In this document: positions 7,735-16,590 of the stretch, piece by piece
Layout of the letters: every line of letters starts with the position of its first letter
Numbering within the stretch: position 1 is the stretch's first letter
From: Moritella sp. F3
Lineage (GTDB): Bacteria > Pseudomonadota > Gammaproteobacteria > Enterobacterales > Moritellaceae
Assembly: GCF_015082335.1 (NCBI RefSeq)
Contig: NZ_BLRL01000001.1
Coordinates: 62,001 to 126,000 of the forward strand
Length of the DNA: 64,000 nt
Direction of reading: 5' to 3'
Program-made: the position numbers and the translations under genes
The notes under the pieces: model-generated
The model's database searches: none
The model's input: the letters and a program-made list of their open reading frames with translations, nothing else
What the model was told of the DNA's origin: nothing

Positions 7735-9621
7735 ATGAAGATGAATCTATCCGTGGTGATGGGCATAGTAGATAAAACCAGTAAACCACTGCAAGGCATG
7801 GCAAGTGATTCTGATTATTACGCCAAGAAAATAAAAAAAATACAAAGTGCACAATCAGATGATTCCAGTGCATTAACCATGATTGCCTCTTACCAGAAAA
7901 TCCAAAAAGAATTAGATAAAAATGCATTGGAAGGTGAAGAGGCAACAGAAAAACTTGCCAAGCTAAAAGCGCAAATGGCGGCTACAAAAGAGCCAAGCGC
8001 CGCACTGACGAATCGCCTTGCTAAGCAAACTGAAAAAGTAGCCAAACTGTCTGCTAACAATGATAAATACGAAAACAGTCTTCACCAAACAAGCAAGCAG
8101 ATGAAGAAAGCAGGCGTTAATGTTCGTCATCTTGACAGTGAGTTTGATCGCCTGTCACAGAGCCAGCGCGATAATGCCAAACAGGTTGAAGCTGTCAGTA
8201 ATAAATATAAACGATTACGCACTGCGATGGCGCCGGTTCAAAGACTGAGTCAGTCAATTAAAATGCCTAACCTTAAATCGGCGGCATTGGGTGAAGGGGC
8301 GGCTATATTAGGCGGGTTAAGCCTGGGCGGATTATTTAGTCAGATGAATAGCGCGGCAGCTGAAATGGACAAACTGTCTAAAGCGGCGAATAACTTAAAT
8401 ATGCCGGTTGAAGAACTGCAAGCGATGCAGTCTCAAGCGGAGCATGCGGGGGTGAGCTCGGACACGATGAGCGCAGCTATGGTGCGGTTTACCAAGCGGT
8501 TGGGTGTACTGCAAACTACGGGCAAGGGCGCAATGGGTTCGTTTTTACAGAAGGGTAAAAATCCATTATATAGAGAGCTAAAGGGCGCGAAGGATACACA
8601 GCAAGCTTATGACAGTGTGCTTGAGTCATTTTCAAAGTTAAAGACTAACCAGGAACAGATGGCTTTTGCTGATGCCGCGTTTGGACAAGATGGACGGAAA
8701 ATGTTGATCATGCTACGTGACGGCACAAAGGGCTTAACCCTTGCGCGTAAAGAATTCAATGAAACGGGTGGAGGAGTAACATCGGAAGATGCCGCCAAAG
8801 CCGAAGCGTACAATGATGCCATGCAAAAAGTGCAGGAAAGCATTAGTTCAGTGAAGTTTGCCGTATTAGCACCGGTGATGATGAGGCTCACTGAAGTATT
8901 TACAGTATTTTCCAATAAATTTAAGGATGTAAAATGGCGCACGGATTTAATTGAAAAAATCAAAGCCGCAGTTAACGCGCTTTACGATGGATTTAAGTTT
9001 TTAGGCAACATCATTTTATTTATATCTCAGAATTTCAAAGGCATGATTGCTGTGCTCGCTATCTTCAAAATAGCGATGATTGCGATTAACGCAGCCGTTA
9101 TGGCAAACCCAATCGGTCTTATGGTTGCGGCCATTGGAGCGGCCATTATTGCAATCGTTTACCTTATTGATAAATTTGTTGGCTTTGACGTGATTTTAAA
9201 AGCGGTGGGTGAGGCTATCGGTTGGGTATGGGACGGTATCAAGGCATTGATAAACATGTTGCCGGATGCTTTAATCCCCGATGGTTGGAAAGCCTCTGCA
9301 GAAGCGGCAGGGGGGGAAGTCGATAAGCTCAATGAAAAACTAAATACGATTAAAGACAAAAATGCCAAGTTAGGTATCACCACAGATGAAACCATTAATC
9401 AGACCACAACAAGTAAATCCAATGAGCAACGAAAACAAGGCTTGTCAGGGAATATTATCCCTATGTCAAAAGCAACGCCGTTAACAAACCAAACATTAAA
9501 AAGCCAAGCAGAGGTTGCAGTGACGATTAAATCAGAAAAGCCAATCAGCATAGACAAAGCAACCAGTGAGAAGGGGACTAATTTAAATTTGAATGTCGGG
9601 GATATGATGATGAGTTATTGA
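7735..9621 (+). CDS. Tail tape measure protein
   Basis: 628 aa. It sets tail length and is threaded through the tube. The order of features fits tape measures: an N-terminal segment with IVDKTSKPLQGM, a long charged coiled-coil region (about residues 40-165), a TAPE-type core with 'MNMPVEELQAMQSQAEHAG'-like sequence near 225-245 (here NLNMPVEELQ), and hydrophobic segments near 435-480 (AVLAIFKIAMIAINAAV and IGAAIIAIVYLI). It is the last recognisable phage gene. P2 U and D homologues, which would normally follow, are not seen. Confidence 0.88.
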   Translation: MKMNLSVVMGIVDKTSKPLQGMASDSDYYAKKIKKIQSAQSDDSSALTMIASYQKIQKELDKNALEGEEATEKLAKLKAQMAATKEPSAALTNRLAKQTEKVAKLSANNDKYENSLHQTSKQMKKAGVNVRHLDSEFDRLSQSQRDNAKQVEAVSNKYKRLRTAMAPVQRLSQSIKMPNLKSAALGEGAAILGGLSLGGLFSQMNSAAAEMDKLSKAANNLNMPVEELQAMQSQAEHAGVSSDTMSAAMVRFTKRLGVLQTTGKGAMGSFLQKGKNPLYRELKGAKDTQQAYDSVLESFSKLKTNQEQMAFADAAFGQDGRKMLIMLRDGTKGLTLARKEFNETGGGVTSEDAAKAEAYNDAMQKVQESISSVKFAVLAPVMMRLTEVFTVFSNKFKDVKWRTDLIEKIKAAVNALYDGFKFLGNIILFISQNFKGMIAVLAIFKIAMIAINAAVMANPIGLMVAAIGAAIIAIVYLIDKFVGFDVILKAVGEAIGWVWDGIKALINMLPDALIPDGWKASAEAAGGEVDKLNEKLNTIKDKNAKLGITTDETINQTTTSKSNEQRKQGLSGNIIPMSKATPLTNQTLKSQAEVAVTIKSEKPISIDKATSEKGTNLNLNVGDMMMSY

Positions 9622-10023
9622 GTGGCAATGTAGACGCTCAATAAGGTATAGCCCTATCCATATGTATCCAATACAACCATCCTGTGCCGCCTTTTGAAAT
9701 AATAAATTATGATGTTATAAGATATTATTTGTTTCTAGCATTAAGTCTCACTTTGTCAGGTAAAAGTCTTGTTTTCCTTTCATATAAAATAAAAGTATAA
9801 TAAAATCAGTTGTATATGAAGTGTTGTAAATAATTAACAAGACTTTAATAATAAATAACAGGACTGCACACTTTCCCAGAACAGATTTAAATGTCAGATT
9901 TATGTTTTATCTTCTTTTTCATTGCATTAGTCGTTATTGACTAGGGTTAATTGATTTGGGGAATTGAGACGTCCTGCTATACAAATGTTATGTTCTCGAA
10001 GGTCATTTAACATTGGAGTTGTA
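9622..10023. other. AT-rich gap between prophage and first cassette
   Basis: About 400 bases with no supported gene. It marks the right end of recognisable phage sequence. A GTTATGT at 9987-9993 lies 30 bases before the first cassette start and may be the left recombination border of the cassette array, judged by its distance to the start codon compared with the two following cassettes. No phage attachment site could be identified. Confidence 0.5.
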
Positions 10024-10953
10024 GTGAAACTTTTATATAAATATATGTCGAATCCTGAGTATTTTCTGAAAGAAGGCTATATCAGAGCTTCTCAGTTATC
10101 TGCGTTAAATGATCCCTTTGAGGCTACCTATTGCAAAGAAGCTTTGTCTGACCTCTGTCCTCATTTTGAAATATGTGATTCACCGAGCGAGTTAATTTCC
10201 TATATTGAGGAAAACAAAAATAAAATTGGCGTGATTAGCTTAACTGAAGCTAAAGATAATTTGTTAATGTGGTCGCATTACGCTAATGAACATAAAGGTG
10301 CGGTTATCGGCTTCTGGGCAAAATCTGCTTTTAACGGCAACATGTTTACTCATTTACATGAGCCTAGATTCAACTCAACTAGCTTGTTTGACGGTTTTGA
10401 AATGTTCCATGGTGAGTGCCTTCCTGTCATGTATCGAAAACAACCTAGATACCGTGTTGATCGTTTTGACTTTGATTATTCAAACATTTCAGCGGAAGGT
10501 CAGGACAGAATCCTATTCGAAATTTTCCAACAGAAAAGCGACGAATGGATTTACGAAAAAGAGCACCGAGTTACTCTTCGGTTAGATCAAGCTGACAAAA
10601 TTGTTGTGACTGATGTACATCGTTTAAAAAATAAACATGTGTTAAGCAAGCTACTTGGTATAGGTAGCGAAGATGAAAATGGTAGGTTCACCGTTTATCT
10701 GGATAAAATATCAGATGAAATAGTACGAGAAGCATATGCTAACAATTTAGTTGAGCTTAGCTTTGATCCTAGTAGTTTGTATCTATTTAAAGTAGGTCAT
10801 GTTAATTCCATAATCTATGGGCTAAATGTTAGTCAAAGTACGATCGATGGTTATCAAGAGGAGCTCTATAACTATCGCAACATAGAGCAATGGAAAGCAT
10901 CTTTAAATCATGACTTTTATACTTTAGAGTTCAGTGAAATAGAACGAACATAA
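10024..10953 (+). CDS. DUF2971 family protein (first cassette)
   Basis: 309 aa from the GTG at 10024, chosen because GGAG sits five bases upstream and because the product then aligns from its first residues with the next DUF2971 protein (LLYKYMSN versus FLYKYTKL). Family marks include IRASQLSALNDPFE, IGVISLTEA and MWSHYANEHKGAVIGF. Function of the family is unknown; members occur in accessory and defence-like settings. The stop codon runs into an attC site, as in integron cassettes. It differs clearly from its neighbour, so the pair is not a recent duplication. Confidence 0.8.
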   Translation: MKLLYKYMSNPEYFLKEGYIRASQLSALNDPFEATYCKEALSDLCPHFEICDSPSELISYIEENKNKIGVISLTEAKDNLLMWSHYANEHKGAVIGFWAKSAFNGNMFTHLHEPRFNSTSLFDGFEMFHGECLPVMYRKQPRYRVDRFDFDYSNISAEGQDRILFEIFQQKSDEWIYEKEHRVTLRLDQADKIVVTDVHRLKNKHVLSKLLGIGSEDENGRFTVYLDKISDEIVREAYANNLVELSFDPSSLYLFKVGHVNSIIYGLNVSQSTIDGYQEELYNYRNIEQWKASLNHDFYTLEFSEIERT

Positions 10954-11074
10954 CAAACAATTTAAGAGTGATTCAGCACGCTTGGCATTTTTTGGTTTGG
11001 GTCAAGTTTAGTGATTAAGGTGTTCAAATTGAGTGTCGTGGTAGCGTACTTCACACCTTAATTGGGCGTTATAA
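10950..11074 (+). repeat. attC recombination site 1 (VCR-like)
   Basis: Begins with TAACAAACAATTTAAGAG at the stop codon and ends with ACACCTTAATTGGGCGTTAT. The two ends are imperfect inverted repeats: the reverse complement of the right end reads ATAACGCCCAATTAAGGTG, against ATAACAAACAATTTAAGAG at the left. The interior also has VCR-like wording. Size (about 125 bp) is that of the Vibrio long attC class. Confidence 0.85.
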
Positions 11075-11088
11075 TTTCAAAGGTATTC

Positions 11089-12069
11089 ATGCAACATTTC
11101 TTATATAAATATACCAAGTTAAGAGAGGACTTTTTTGTAGAGCCTTTCATTAGAGCAACACAGGTCGAAAGCCTGAATGATCCTTTCGAAGTAAAAGTTA
11201 CTTTGCAACAAATAATCAAAGCAAGAATGGCTAGTAATACTTTTCATGGCATCGAAGAAGAGCTTGATAAGGAAAACTTTGAGTACATGATGGATGAGTT
11301 TCTTGGTATTTCTCAGCAAGACCTATCTGAAATTGGAATTATTTCTTTGACTGAAGATCCAGTGAATACACTTATGTGGTCTCATTATGCAGATGAGCAT
11401 CGTGGGATTGCTGTTCAGTTTCGGTCGAATGGATCATTTTTTGATGGGGCAATTGAAGATTTTGCTGGAATCAGAAATAAGTACCGCGAAGACTATTCTG
11501 GTCTTGTGAATGAAACGCCGCAGGTTATTGCATATAGAAAAAACAGGCCACAGTTCGATTTCATCGAAGAAGTAGCAGCTAAAGACCGTGGTGACTACCC
11601 TCATAAAAAGTTTAATCAGCAATTAATTTATACGAAAGCAAATGATTGGATCTATGAAAAAGAGAGGCGAAGTGTAGTTTATCTTTATGATGCAGATAGA
11701 ATTGTTTGTGATGTATCTGATGATATTGTAGAAATATGTAAAAAAAACAACATTGAACATACGGTAGAAAATCTACGTATTGAAATTAATTATCCTACCA
11801 ACTTTGGTTATTCACCAGATATCTTGGATGTTCCTGATGAAATATATGACCAAAAAGAAATTAAACATGACGTTTACCACCTTTCAAGGAAAAGGAATGC
11901 ATTCTATTTTTTCAAATTATCAAAAGATATGATACCGGCAATAGTTTTTGGCTGTAATGTAGATAAGCAAGTGGTTGAAAATATAAAGAAAAAATTAACC
12001 TGGAATCCAGAGCTATTTATAACAAAACCATCAGTTGACACATTTGAACTAGAGATAGAAAAATTATAA
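11089..12069 (+). CDS. DUF2971 family protein (second cassette)
   Basis: 326 aa from the ATG at 11089, with AAAGG upstream; longer in-frame starts would lie inside the attC site. Shares with the first cassette protein the family blocks IRATQVESLNDPFEV, IGIISLTEDP and MWSHYADEHRGIAVQF, and a later NDWIYEKERR segment (first protein: DEWIYEKEHR). Sequence identity to the neighbour is modest outside these blocks, which argues for independent capture of two family members. Function unknown. Confidence 0.82.
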   Translation: MQHFLYKYTKLREDFFVEPFIRATQVESLNDPFEVKVTLQQIIKARMASNTFHGIEEELDKENFEYMMDEFLGISQQDLSEIGIISLTEDPVNTLMWSHYADEHRGIAVQFRSNGSFFDGAIEDFAGIRNKYREDYSGLVNETPQVIAYRKNRPQFDFIEEVAAKDRGDYPHKKFNQQLIYTKANDWIYEKERRSVVYLYDADRIVCDVSDDIVEICKKNNIEHTVENLRIEINYPTNFGYSPDILDVPDEIYDQKEIKHDVYHLSRKRNAFYFFKLSKDMIPAIVFGCNVDKQVVENIKKKLTWNPELFITKPSVDTFELEIEKL

Positions 12070-12161
12070 CAAGGCCTTTAAACGGAACAAAAACAGTTGG
12101 CTTTGTTTCGTACCTCAACAAGTTTAGCCAACAATTTTTGTCCGCTTAGGCGGCGTTAGGC
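12064..12161 (+). repeat. attC recombination site 2
   Basis: Runs from the stop codon (TAACAAGG) to a canonical right core GTTAGGC at 12155-12161. The arms are strongly complementary: left AACGGAACAAAAACAGTTGG pairs with right CCAACAATTTTTGTCCGCTT with a few unpaired bases, as in functional attC sites. About 98 bp. Confidence 0.9.
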
Positions 12162-12187
12162 GAATCAATAAAATTTGGAGTATTTAA

Positions 12188-12874
12188 GTGGGAATTGATT
12201 TCTTTGAGTCAGGTCTGATGACCATTTGTGATGATGTAAAAAGATCTTTTTGGGAAATTGAGCGTTTTCATGATCTGACAGAAACAAACTGGAAGCAAAA
12301 AGACAAAGAGCTGCAAGAACATATCAGCGAGCTATTAAGTGATGTTCCAGAAGAACGTCATCATGATTATATCTCTAGTTATGGAGAAGATTTACATGAG
12401 AATCAGATACTCTTTCCTAAAATTCATCGAGCTTCAATTGTAATTTCAATTAGTAGTTATTTTGAAGATTATCTTAATCAAATAGCCCAGATTATCGAAT
12501 CTGCAGTCCCTAATGCTAAAAAATATAAGCACTTTCAATTCGAGTATAAGAAAAAAAGACAGGGGTCGACAATTGCTTGTGCCAAAGACTATATTTTAAA
12601 ATTTGGAAGTCTTGACTTAAAAAGTGTTGAGGGTTGCTGGGAAGATCTACAACAGATTAATCGCTTAAGGAATCAATTAGTCCATGAGGCTGGCTATTTA
12701 CCTAGCTCTAGTGCGAACATACTAAACAAATATGTTTCTAAAAATAAAAACCTTTCTGGGCTGCCGAATAATAAAGTTGTTATTAGGTCTGGATTTATAA
12801 CTAGCTATATCAACCTTTTGGTAAGTTTTTTTGAAGCGCTTGATAAAGAGCTTGTTAAGTTTATGAATGCATAA
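12188..12874 (+). CDS. HEPN-type protein (third cassette)
   Basis: 228 aa from a GTG at 12188 with GGAG at 12177-12180. All-helical, with a conserved-looking RNQLVH motif (Arg161 to His166), the Rx4-6H signature of HEPN ribonuclease-like domains; an acidic residue follows. HEPN proteins often act as RNases in toxin-antitoxin, abortive infection or RNA-processing systems. No nucleotidyltransferase partner is seen next to it. As an array cassette it is expected to work alone. RNase activity is inference. Confidence 0.6.
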   Translation: MGIDFFESGLMTICDDVKRSFWEIERFHDLTETNWKQKDKELQEHISELLSDVPEERHHDYISSYGEDLHENQILFPKIHRASIVISISSYFEDYLNQIAQIIESAVPNAKKYKHFQFEYKKKRQGSTIACAKDYILKFGSLDLKSVEGCWEDLQQINRLRNQLVHEAGYLPSSSANILNKYVSKNKNLSGLPNNKVVIRSGFITSYINLLVSFFEALDKELVKFMNA

Positions 12875-12877
12875 TTA

Positions 12878-12900
12878 GCCTAACAAGCAGTTCAACAATG
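12878..12900 (+). repeat. Partial attC site 3 (left arm only)
   Basis: A canonical left core GCCTAAC (12878-12884) follows the third cassette gene and continues AAGCAGTTCAACA, as VCR-like sites do. No matching right arm ending in GTTRRRY is found before the fabA terminator. A separate imperfect hairpin (CAATGGGAGC with GCTGCCATCG, about 12894-12920) follows. The array seems to have been cut here. Confidence 0.55.
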
Positions 12901-13010
12901 GGAGCGTAAACGGCTGCCATCGTTTTTGCAAAAGAATAATTTCGTTAGCTGTGGTCAGTATGTGGACGAAAATAAATTAAATTCATTCTATTTCAATCAC
13001 TTGCAGGCAC

Positions 13011-13038
13011 AAAAAAGCCCCAAAAAAGGGGCTTTTTT
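13011..13038 (-). terminator. fabA terminator
   Basis: AAAAAAGCCCC, six A residues, GGGGCTTTTTT. It is symmetrical and could work in both directions, ending fabA on the minus strand and shielding it from cassette transcripts. Confidence 0.85.
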
Positions 13039-13064
13039 AATTATTTATACAATTTAAATAAACT

Positions 13065-13616
13065 TTAAAATACTGAAGTATCTTGGAATAAACCAACTTT
13101 AAGATCTTTAGCTGTGTAAATCACTTTGCCATCTACAAGCATCTCAGCATCTGCGATACCCATTACTAGGCGACGTAGTACAACGCGCTTCATTACAATC
13201 TTATAAGTTACTTTCTTATTCGTAGGCAATACTTGGCCTGTGAATTTAACTTCACCCACACCCAGAGCACGTCCTTTACCTTTAGCGCCATTCCAACCTA
13301 GGAAGAAGCCAACTAATTGCCACATAGCGTCTAGGCCTAAGCAGCCTGGCATAACAGGATCACTGTCGAAGTGACAGTCGAAAAACCACAAATCAGGAGT
13401 GATGTCTAGCTCTGCAACGATTTCGCCTTTACCGAACTCACCGCTTGTCGCATCAATATTTAGAATGCGATCCATCATCAACATATTATCTTTTGGAAGA
13501 CGAATATCTGAATCGAACAATTCACCGTTACCACATTTAACTAAGTCTTCTTTATTGAAGCTATTGCGTTCTGTTGCTGACATAGGTACCACTTCAACCT
13601 CTAATTCGTTAATCAT
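13065..13616 (-). CDS. fabA: 3-hydroxydecanoyl-ACP dehydratase/isomerase FabA
   Basis: Makes trans-2-decenoyl-ACP and isomerises it to cis-3, the branch point to unsaturated fatty acids; homodimeric cytosolic hot-dog enzyme. Active site His82 lies in [15 protein letters not shown] and Asp96 in CLGLDAMW; the end GLFQDTSVF is nearly that of E. coli. At 183 aa it is slightly longer than the E. coli enzyme (172). The start at 13616 has AAGGAT eight bases before it; an internal ATG (residue 12) is an alternative. lonH follows upstream as in E. coli. FadR/FabR-type control is known elsewhere but no site was confirmed here. Confidence 0.97.
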   Translation of the reverse strand: MINELEVEVVPMSATERNSFNKEDLVKCGNGELFDSDIRLPKDNMLMMDRILNIDATSGEFGKGEIVAELDITPDLWFFDCHFDSDPVMPGCLGLDAMWQLVGFFLGWNGAKGKGRALGVGEVKFTGQVLPTNKKVTYKIVMKRVVLRRLVMGIADAEMLVDGKVIYTAKDLKVGLFQDTSVF

Positions 13617-13686
13617 AATTATATCCTTGTTATATGGGCGTTATCTTAGCGTACATCTGTACGCCTAACAAGTCCAATCAGTTGTA

Positions 13687-15648
13687 TCATCCCTGTTTAC
13701 CAATGATTCTAGCGCATAATTGTGTAAGTTTGTTGACGAAACCAGCTTCATCGCTATCTAATTTATCTTCGTTTTCATCTGCGAGTTGCTGAATGATGTA
13801 GTAGAGACTACCTTCTTCATCTATTTTACCCGCGTTAATGTCCATTAATAGTTCAATGGCTTGTTCGATATGCGTGACAGGGTAGATGGCGAGCTGCTGG
13901 TTATTTACTGCCTCGACAACTTTATCACTTAAGTTTAGGTTGATGGTATTTGCTGCTGGGATCAGAACCCCCATATCTGTTTGACCGTTTAATTCACAGA
14001 TCCGCAAAAAGCCTTCTAGTTTTTCGTTAATACCGCCAACGGCTAGTACTGTACCAAATTGATCGATAGCACCCGTTACGGCCAGGTTTTGAGCTATCGG
14101 TTTTTGCGCTAGCACAGAGAGTAGGGCGCAGGTACCAGCTAGAGCAGCACTATCACCGTCTATTTCGCCATATGATTGTTCAAATACTAAATTGGCACTA
14201 ATCGGCAATGGCAATGGCTTAGCGAATGCATGGGTGAAAAAGCCTTGAATAATCATCATAGACTTAGCGTGTATGTTACCTGCCAATTCAGCCTTGCGTT
14301 CAACATCAGAGATATCGCCATCACCATTTAGGTGGCCTGTCGCGGTAATACGGATTGGCTCACCAAAACTTTCCGGGTGACCATCTATCTCAAGAACCGA
14401 TAAGCCATTAATTTGGCCAATTTTACTGCCGCTTGTTTCAAGTATAATTTGTTTTTCAATAATACCTTCATTACTTAAACGAATATGACCATTAAGCGCT
14501 TCATGCTGTAGTGTTAACACTGTGTTTAAGGTCACACTATCAATAGATGTTAGCTTGTTAGTGATCGCGATTTGATGGCTATAGCTTAATAGTGTTTTTA
14601 ATTTTGATTCATTAAGACTCAGGTAATTATTATGCTCACACCAACGACTACTAAGCTGTAGTAATCGTTTTAGGCCACACCCAGAGAGAGGAAGTAAATT
14701 CGCATCAGTGAGCAACAGTTTAATATAACCAATATAGTGAGCTATATTTTGTTCCGTTATGTTAAATTCAGGCGAAAAATCAATAAATGAACTAGTCAGG
14801 CTTGATAGCTCTCTGTCACCGTCTGCTATTTGGCTGATCGCTAATCGGTCACCCAGTAGGATAATCTTAACGTCAATCGGTGCCGCATCTGGTTTTAGTT
14901 CAGTTTGTATCGCTTGATTACTTGACGTCCAGGCTAATGACTGTTGCTTGATGACTGATTTTAATTGATACCACAAGGCTGAGTTATTCAGTAGCTCATC
15001 GATTTTAATTGCAATATAGCCACCATGAGCTTGATGTAACAGCCCCGGTATCAATTGAGCGACATGACTAACGTAACTGTTATTTTGGTATAAGGTATCT
15101 AAGTTACCGAATAATGTCGTCGCGTCTAAATTACTTGCATCAATGATATTCACATCACTTGACGCATCACCTAAGATTTTAAATGATTGCTCGACGTTAA
15201 ACTCATTCAAGTTCGCAAGTAGAGGTACTAAACGAGGGTAATCTTTAATCAGACAGGTATTTAGCTGTTTATACGAACATTCGCCCGTAGCAATAATTTG
15301 TTCAATGAGTTGCTTAAACAGGTCGGTCTTATCTCGCCATATTTCAAATGCGTGTGCAGCACCCGTTGTTGTTACATCTTCAACATAACAAATGGATTTC
15401 GCGCGCTTATTTGGTAGATGCTGAAGCATATTTGAGAACGATTCGATGTGATTAAAGCCGTCAAAATCAGTTACGACAAGTAATTTAGCAGCTAAAGTCT
15501 CATGAAATAGTGCAAATAGTTCATTATTTTGGGGAAATAATTGATCACGCGTAGCTATATCAAACTCTTCAAGTTTGTAGGCGGTGCCAAGATCAAAGAT
15601 AGGGACAAGTTTATCAGCAGTAATTTTCTCAGTTAACAAGGCTATCAC
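13687..15648 (-). CDS. lonH: Lon-like protease, LonH/YcbZ type
   Basis: 653 aa. The C-terminal Lon-type protease domain has the Ser-Lys dyad: Ser500 in GDSAALAG and Lys543 in GGINEKLEGF. The N-terminal and middle parts are the degenerate AAA-like region seen in YcbZ, without a clear Walker A. It is encoded next to fabA in the same direction, which is the conserved enterobacterial arrangement. Substrates are poorly known in this family. The start codon at 15648 was kept because the following residues (MIALLTEKITADKLVP) match the family start. Confidence 0.88.
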   Translation of the reverse strand: MIALLTEKITADKLVPIFDLGTAYKLEEFDIATRDQLFPQNNELFALFHETLAAKLLVVTDFDGFNHIESFSNMLQHLPNKRAKSICYVEDVTTTGAAHAFEIWRDKTDLFKQLIEQIIATGECSYKQLNTCLIKDYPRLVPLLANLNEFNVEQSFKILGDASSDVNIIDASNLDATTLFGNLDTLYQNNSYVSHVAQLIPGLLHQAHGGYIAIKIDELLNNSALWYQLKSVIKQQSLAWTSSNQAIQTELKPDAAPIDVKIILLGDRLAISQIADGDRELSSLTSSFIDFSPEFNITEQNIAHYIGYIKLLLTDANLLPLSGCGLKRLLQLSSRWCEHNNYLSLNESKLKTLLSYSHQIAITNKLTSIDSVTLNTVLTLQHEALNGHIRLSNEGIIEKQIILETSGSKIGQINGLSVLEIDGHPESFGEPIRITATGHLNGDGDISDVERKAELAGNIHAKSMMIIQGFFTHAFAKPLPLPISANLVFEQSYGEIDGDSAALAGTCALLSVLAQKPIAQNLAVTGAIDQFGTVLAVGGINEKLEGFLRICELNGQTDMGVLIPAANTINLNLSDKVVEAVNNQQLAIYPVTHIEQAIELLMDINAGKIDEEGSLYYIIQQLADENEDKLDSDEAGFVNKLTQLCARIIGKQG

Positions 15649-15803
15649 TCATTGTAAGGTAGATAATCAAATTATATGAGATTGTCTTATAAACAGATAG
15701 GTTTATTCACAGCTTGAATCAAATAGTCGGCTTTCCAGCAGAATTAATAACCAGATTCGATACGGTTAACATAAATAATGTAGGGCTGAAGTGTTGGAAT
15801 GAC

Positions 15804-15850
15804 TAGCTCGCTTAAGGCAAAGCCTGATGACGATGACCTTAAGCGAGCTA
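15804..15850. repeat. Perfect 14-bp inverted repeat
   Basis: TAGCTCGCTTAAGG (15804-15817) and CCTTAAGCGAGCTA (15837-15850) around a 19-base loop, between lonH and yaiL. No T-run follows on either strand. It may be a Rho-independent-like end without tail, an mRNA-stabilising hairpin, or a protein site. Confidence 0.7.
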
Positions 15851-15873
15851 TTAGTAACGATCTTAGGCTTTGA

Positions 15874-16413
15874 TTACCACATTAAATCGTCAGGGATTTG
15901 GAAGTCTGCATACGGGTCGTCGTCTTCAACTTCTGTTGTAGTATTTTCATTCAGAACAAGTACGTAAGCTTCATCTACCGCTCTAATTTTATCGATAGCA
16001 ACACCAGGCATAACATAAGACTTACCGTCAAGTACGCATAAGCCAATCTGACCTCTGGTTAACGCATTGTAGCTCGGTTGGTCAACAGCGAGCGTTTTAA
16101 CTTTTTTATCAAGTACATAGTTAAATGAAAGTTCACCTGCAAAATCTGTAATGTGAAGTTGCTGGATCATTTGTTTCACTTTACCATGCTCAGACTTTAG
16201 CTCTATCTTGTCTTGAATAGTTTTGTTACGTTCTGCATCTAATTGCGCTTGAGCGACTTTTTTAGCTTTGATTTCATCTTGTAAAGTAGTATCTGCGCTT
16301 TGTTGATTTTTACGCACGGCTTTATTTGTTTTATTCTTTTCTTTACGGATTTTTTTTGCTTTTTTTTCATCGCCTAAGCCGGCTTTTAAAAGCTGATCTT
16401 GAAGTGAAGCCAT
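15874..16413 (-). CDS. yaiL: DUF2058 family protein (YaiL-like)
   Basis: 179 aa. Begins MASLQDQLLKAGLGDEKKAK and has a very basic, coiled-coil-like stretch (about residues 15-80), then a compact domain with NALTRGQIGLCVL and KSYVMPG, and an acidic tail ending in a DDLMW motif. This is the YaiL/DUF2058 layout. The family is annotated as nucleoprotein or polynucleotide-associated, with unproven function. It appears to be a single-gene unit. Confidence 0.8.
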   Translation of the reverse strand: MASLQDQLLKAGLGDEKKAKKIRKEKNKTNKAVRKNQQSADTTLQDEIKAKKVAQAQLDAERNKTIQDKIELKSEHGKVKQMIQQLHITDFAGELSFNYVLDKKVKTLAVDQPSYNALTRGQIGLCVLDGKSYVMPGVAIDKIRAVDEAYVLVLNENTTTEVEDDDPYADFQIPDDLMW

Positions 16414-16530
16414 GTTTATAATTCCTATCGATTTGTTTTATGTGCGGATCATAGCAGTGTTGCCTTTAATTCGCTAGCGCCAAACGTTGGTCGTTAATAT
16501 ACAGAAGGAAGAAGTAAAAGCTGGGATCAA

Positions 16531-16555
16531 AAAAGGCGGTGATTAGCCGCCTTTT
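16531..16555 (-). terminator. Terminator of the Tim44-domain gene
   Basis: AAAAGGCGG (16531-16539) and CCGCCTTTT (16547-16555) around a short loop, 36 bases after the minus-strand gene stop. Confidence 0.8.
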
Positions 16556-16590
16556 AACTTATTTACTGTCTTATTCTACGCGTGGGGTAA

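Noticed and set aside
11062-11088. TTG start of the second DUF2971 gene
   Set aside because: It lies inside attC site 1, whereas the ATG at 11089 has a ribosome binding site and aligns with the first cassette protein.
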